A stretch of DNA of 7,070 nt from Prevotellaceae bacterium (GTDB lineage Bacteria > Bacteroidota > Bacteroidia > Bacteroidales > UBA932): positions 1 through 7,070 of the forward strand of contig JAITHX010000240.1 in the NCBI GenBank assembly GCA_031279735.1, read 5' to 3'. Made by a program: the position numbers and the translations under genes. The notes under the pieces were generated by a model. That model was not told where the DNA came from. It searched no databases and saw only the letters and a list, made by a program, of their open reading frames with translations. This document shows positions 5,939 through 7,070 of this stretch, in pieces. Every line of letters begins with the position of its first letter. Position 1 is the stretch's first letter.

Positions 5939-6019
5939 CAATTACGAATTACGAATTACGAATTACGGCTTCGGCTGTACGTCCGCAAGTCGTAATTCGT
6001 AATTCGTAATTCGTAATTG
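5939..6019. repeat. Perfect 29-bp inverted repeat of ATTACGA heptamers
   Basis: The left arm (5939-5967) and right arm (5991-6019) are exact reverse complements over 29 bp. Each contains four phased copies of the heptamer ATTACGA or its complement, bounded by CA/TG. The loop (5968-5990) is 23 nt. It sits about 13 nt upstream of the -7 box of the LtaS-like gene, where the -33 region should be. It shares only its architecture with 466-573. Confidence 0.9.
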
Positions 6020-6060
6020 ATCAGGTAGTGTCTCAAATCGTAGTGATTCGCGAGGATGAA

Positions 6061-6120
6061 ATTGGAGGTTGCGGCGACCGTCAGCCTCCAATGACCTGCG
6101 GACGTCGGGGAGCGTTCGGG
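6061..6120. repeat. REP-like module 1 with ATTGGAGG hairpin
   Basis: ATTGGAGG (6061-6068) pairs with CCTCCAAT (6085-6092), giving an 8-bp stem. The following sequence, CAATGACC then GGGGAGCGTTCGGG (to 6120), resembles 6155-6190 (CAATGACC then AGGGAGCGTTCCGG) in the same orientation, so this is a diverged direct copy of the next module. Confidence 0.5.
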
Positions 6121-6330
6121 AGATGGAACAGATTGCGGGTCTTGATCCGCAACCTTCAATGACCGTACCCGGCCGAAGGGAGCGTTCCGGCTGTCCATTC
6201 GTCCATTCGTCCATTCGTCCATTCGTCTGTGTCCTGTCGTCCCGTTCGCCTCCTGAACTCTCCCTCCGGCCGGACGGTCATTGAAGGTTGCGGATCAAGC
6301 CCGCAAGACTCGCAATCTTTTCCATCTCCG
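6119..6330. repeat. REP-like inverted pair, ~70-bp arms
   Basis: The segment 6119-6190 is an imperfect inverted copy of 6251-6330. The core is perfect over 26 bp (6141-6166 against 6274-6299, containing GATCCGCAACCTTCAATGAC), and similarity extends outward to AGATGG/CCATCT and inward to GGCCG and GGGAG. The right arm has about seven extra bases near 6300-6307. The left module also folds on itself (GCGGGT-CTTG-ATCCGC, 6135-6150). The pattern of GC-rich hairpins next to CAATGAC is like repetitive extragenic palindromes I recall from Bacteroidales genomes; that family link is from memory. The octamer array lies in the loop. Confidence 0.7.
6193..6227. repeat. Four tandem GTCCATTC octamers
   Basis: GTCCATTC is repeated exactly four times (6193-6224) and trails off in GTC. 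Unlike the two heptamer arrays in this window there is no complementary arm nearby, so it is a simple direct array in the loop of the REP-like pair. It is a plausible slippage-prone site. No gene crosses it. Confidence 0.85.
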
Positions 6331-6388
6331 GAACTCTCTCCGACTCTCCGCGCTGTCCGCAGACCGTTTTACTGTGTTCTCCGCGCTG

Positions 6389-6473
6389 TTTTTGCGACAG
6401 TATCACTTTGCGATATGCTTTGTAGAAAGCAGTATATATTAGACGTAAAGTATCTCCCGCTTCCGGAGTTCTG
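6389..6473 (+). repeat. Dispersed repeat, copy B
   Basis: This is the partner of 370-454 in the opposite orientation, about 79% identical by eye over a 62-bp ungapped core. It contains the hairpin TGCTTT/AAAGCA (6417-6432) and the TATTAGACGTAA word. On the minus strand one frame is open across it, but the corresponding frame in copy A has a stop, so conservation of a protein is not supported. Confidence 0.6.
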
Positions 6474-6510
6474 ATATTAATATTACACAAAGTTACATTT
6501 ATTATGGTAT

Positions 6511-6587
6511 AGGGTATGGGCGCTTCGCCGTCCGGCAGGGAAGACGGAAACATAATCCCTCCCGTCAGGCGAAGCGCCCCATACCCT
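6511..6587. repeat. Long hairpin at the 3' end of the nuclease-like gene
   Basis: AGGGTATGGGCGCTTCGCC (6511-6529) pairs with 6568-6587 over 19 bp with one bulged base. The pairing continues weakly inward, and a nested CCGTC/GACGG (6528-6532/6543-6547) is also possible. The right arm overlaps the TAG stop of the adjacent gene. No T-tract follows on the minus strand, so it is not a classic intrinsic terminator. It could protect or end the mRNA, or be a mobile palindromic repeat. Confidence 0.8.
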
Positions 6588-7070
6588 AATATTTTGGCAA
6601 CCATCGTTTGATTCCTCCCTCCTTCACGCTGAACTCCACTCCTATCTTGACCAGCCGGCGATGATCGGCGGTATAGGGAATGGAATATCCCTTGCTCTCG
6701 ATTTGATCGAGAGCGTCTTCGGCGGTGGCTTTGTCGTCCATCTTGAACTCGAAGACGTAAATCGCGTTTTCGGTCTTGACGACGGCGTCGGCGCGCCCGC
6801 CCGCGGATTTCACCTCCGTATCGGCGAACTGTCCCGCAAGCGAAAAAATCAGGTAAAAGATCATCTGATAGTAGCGTTCGTTTTTATTTTCCTTTTCCAG
6901 AAGGTCGTAGGAAAGGGAAGCGAAGTAGGCGCGGAGCATGGTCATAAACTCCTCCACGTTGCCCGCCTGCACTTCCTCCGCGAAAGCCATCACGGAAAAA
7001 GTCTCGTCCGTGTCCCATTTCGGCAAGTACGCGGGCAGCAGCTGCTCCAGAAATCCGTATTTCACTTCTT
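6586..7070 (-). CDS. AAA-ATPase-like / PD-(D/E)XK nuclease-fold protein, C-terminal part
   Basis: Only the last ~161 codons are in the window. The reading frame stays open to the right edge, and the GTG at 7065 is an internal valine, not a start. The sequence matches the C-terminal region of a large Bacteroidales family with an N-terminal AAA-ATPase-like domain (PF09820) and a C-terminal PD-(D/E)XK nuclease-like domain (PF08011), usually around 500 aa in all. Numbering from that GTG, helices at about 34-80 (FMTMLRAYFASLSYDLLE, YYQMIFYLIFSLAG) are followed by TEVKSAGGRADAVV and YVFEFKMD. E84, D93 (in GRAD), E106 and K108 fit the E...D-x12-E-x-K nuclease core. Function is unproven. The family is multicopy and accessory, and the N-terminal ATPase motifs cannot be seen. 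It ends in KRWLPKY with TAG at the edge of a long hairpin. Confidence 0.85.
   Translation of the reverse strand, partial: EVKYGFLEQLLPAYLPKWDTDETFSVMAFAEEVQAGNVEEFMTMLRAYFASLSYDLLEKENKNERYYQMIFYLIFSLAGQFADTEVKSAGGRADAVVKTENAIYVFEFKMDDKATAEDALDQIESKGYSIPYTADHRRLVKIGVEFSVKEGGIKRWLPKY

Larger units (their letters stand above)
5915..6585. other. Gene-free right flank, repeat-rich
   Basis: No credible coding region is seen. ORF-like stretches here, including a 108-codon frame on the minus strand (6278-6604), are made of repeat DNA. The segment contains the promoter box, a heptamer inverted repeat, REP-like modules with an octamer array, dispersed repeat copy B and a terminal hairpin, each listed separately. 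Confidence 0.65.

Noticed and set aside
5956..6222. Two overlapping minus-strand ORFs (88 and 83 codons) starting MDEWTNG
   Set aside because: Their starts come from the GTCCATTC octamer array and their bodies from REP-like and heptamer repeats. Neither has a family match I recognise.
6278..6604. A 108-codon minus-strand ORF overlapping the end of the nuclease-like gene
   Set aside because: It reads through the terminal hairpin, dispersed repeat copy B and REP-like DNA. It has no recognisable domain, and the matching frame in copy A is interrupted.

Overview
The window looks like a chromosomal segment from a member of the Bacteroidales; the family is not resolvable from this sequence. The reasons are: gene starts lack Shine-Dalgarno sequences and have A-rich leaders; TAnnTTTG-type -7 promoter boxes lie ahead of two genes; a Bacteroidales-type AAA-ATPase/PD-(D/E)XK protein sits at the right end; and the intergenic DNA is full of heptamer-built hairpins and REP-like palindromes. 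Every recognisable gene is on the minus strand, so the transcribed order runs from right to left.

The left flank (1-815) is almost gene-free. It holds a 20-bp tandem repeat (17-56), a hairpin with a T-tract on the minus strand (62-83), an AT-rich stretch, six direct repeats of an AAAAYGCGATGTCT unit every 21-22 bp (231-350), one copy of a dispersed repeat (370-454), and a perfect 35-bp inverted repeat built of TTAGTGG heptamers (466-573). Its right arm runs into a short ORF (551-697) that begins like a HicB antitoxin and loses its C-terminal part at the hairpin. A rho-independent terminator (734-770) closes the operon to its right.

The core (816-5914) is a tightly packed housekeeping set read leftwards: an LtaS-like membrane sulfatase-fold phosphotransferase, plsY (acyl-phosphate:glycerol-3-phosphate acyltransferase), grpE, dnaJ and a TatD-family metal hydrolase. 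Gaps are 17 nt (LtaS-like to plsY), 109 nt with promoter-like and operator-like signals (plsY to grpE), 10 nt (grpE to dnaJ) and 19 nt (dnaJ to tatD). The likely units are an envelope/phospholipid pair and a chaperone-tatD group, with possible read-through between them. dnaK is not in the window.

The right flank (5915-6585) is again non-coding. It has a promoter box abutting the LtaS-like start, a perfect 29-bp inverted repeat of ATTACGA heptamers, a cluster of REP-like modules around a GTCCATTC octamer array, the second copy of the dispersed repeat in the opposite orientation, and a long hairpin touching the stop codon of the next gene. From 6586 to the window edge is the C-terminal part of a PD-(D/E)XK/AAA-ATPase-like protein.

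I see no complete new defence or metabolic system. The unusual content is the repeat architecture in the two flanks and the truncated antitoxin-like gene.
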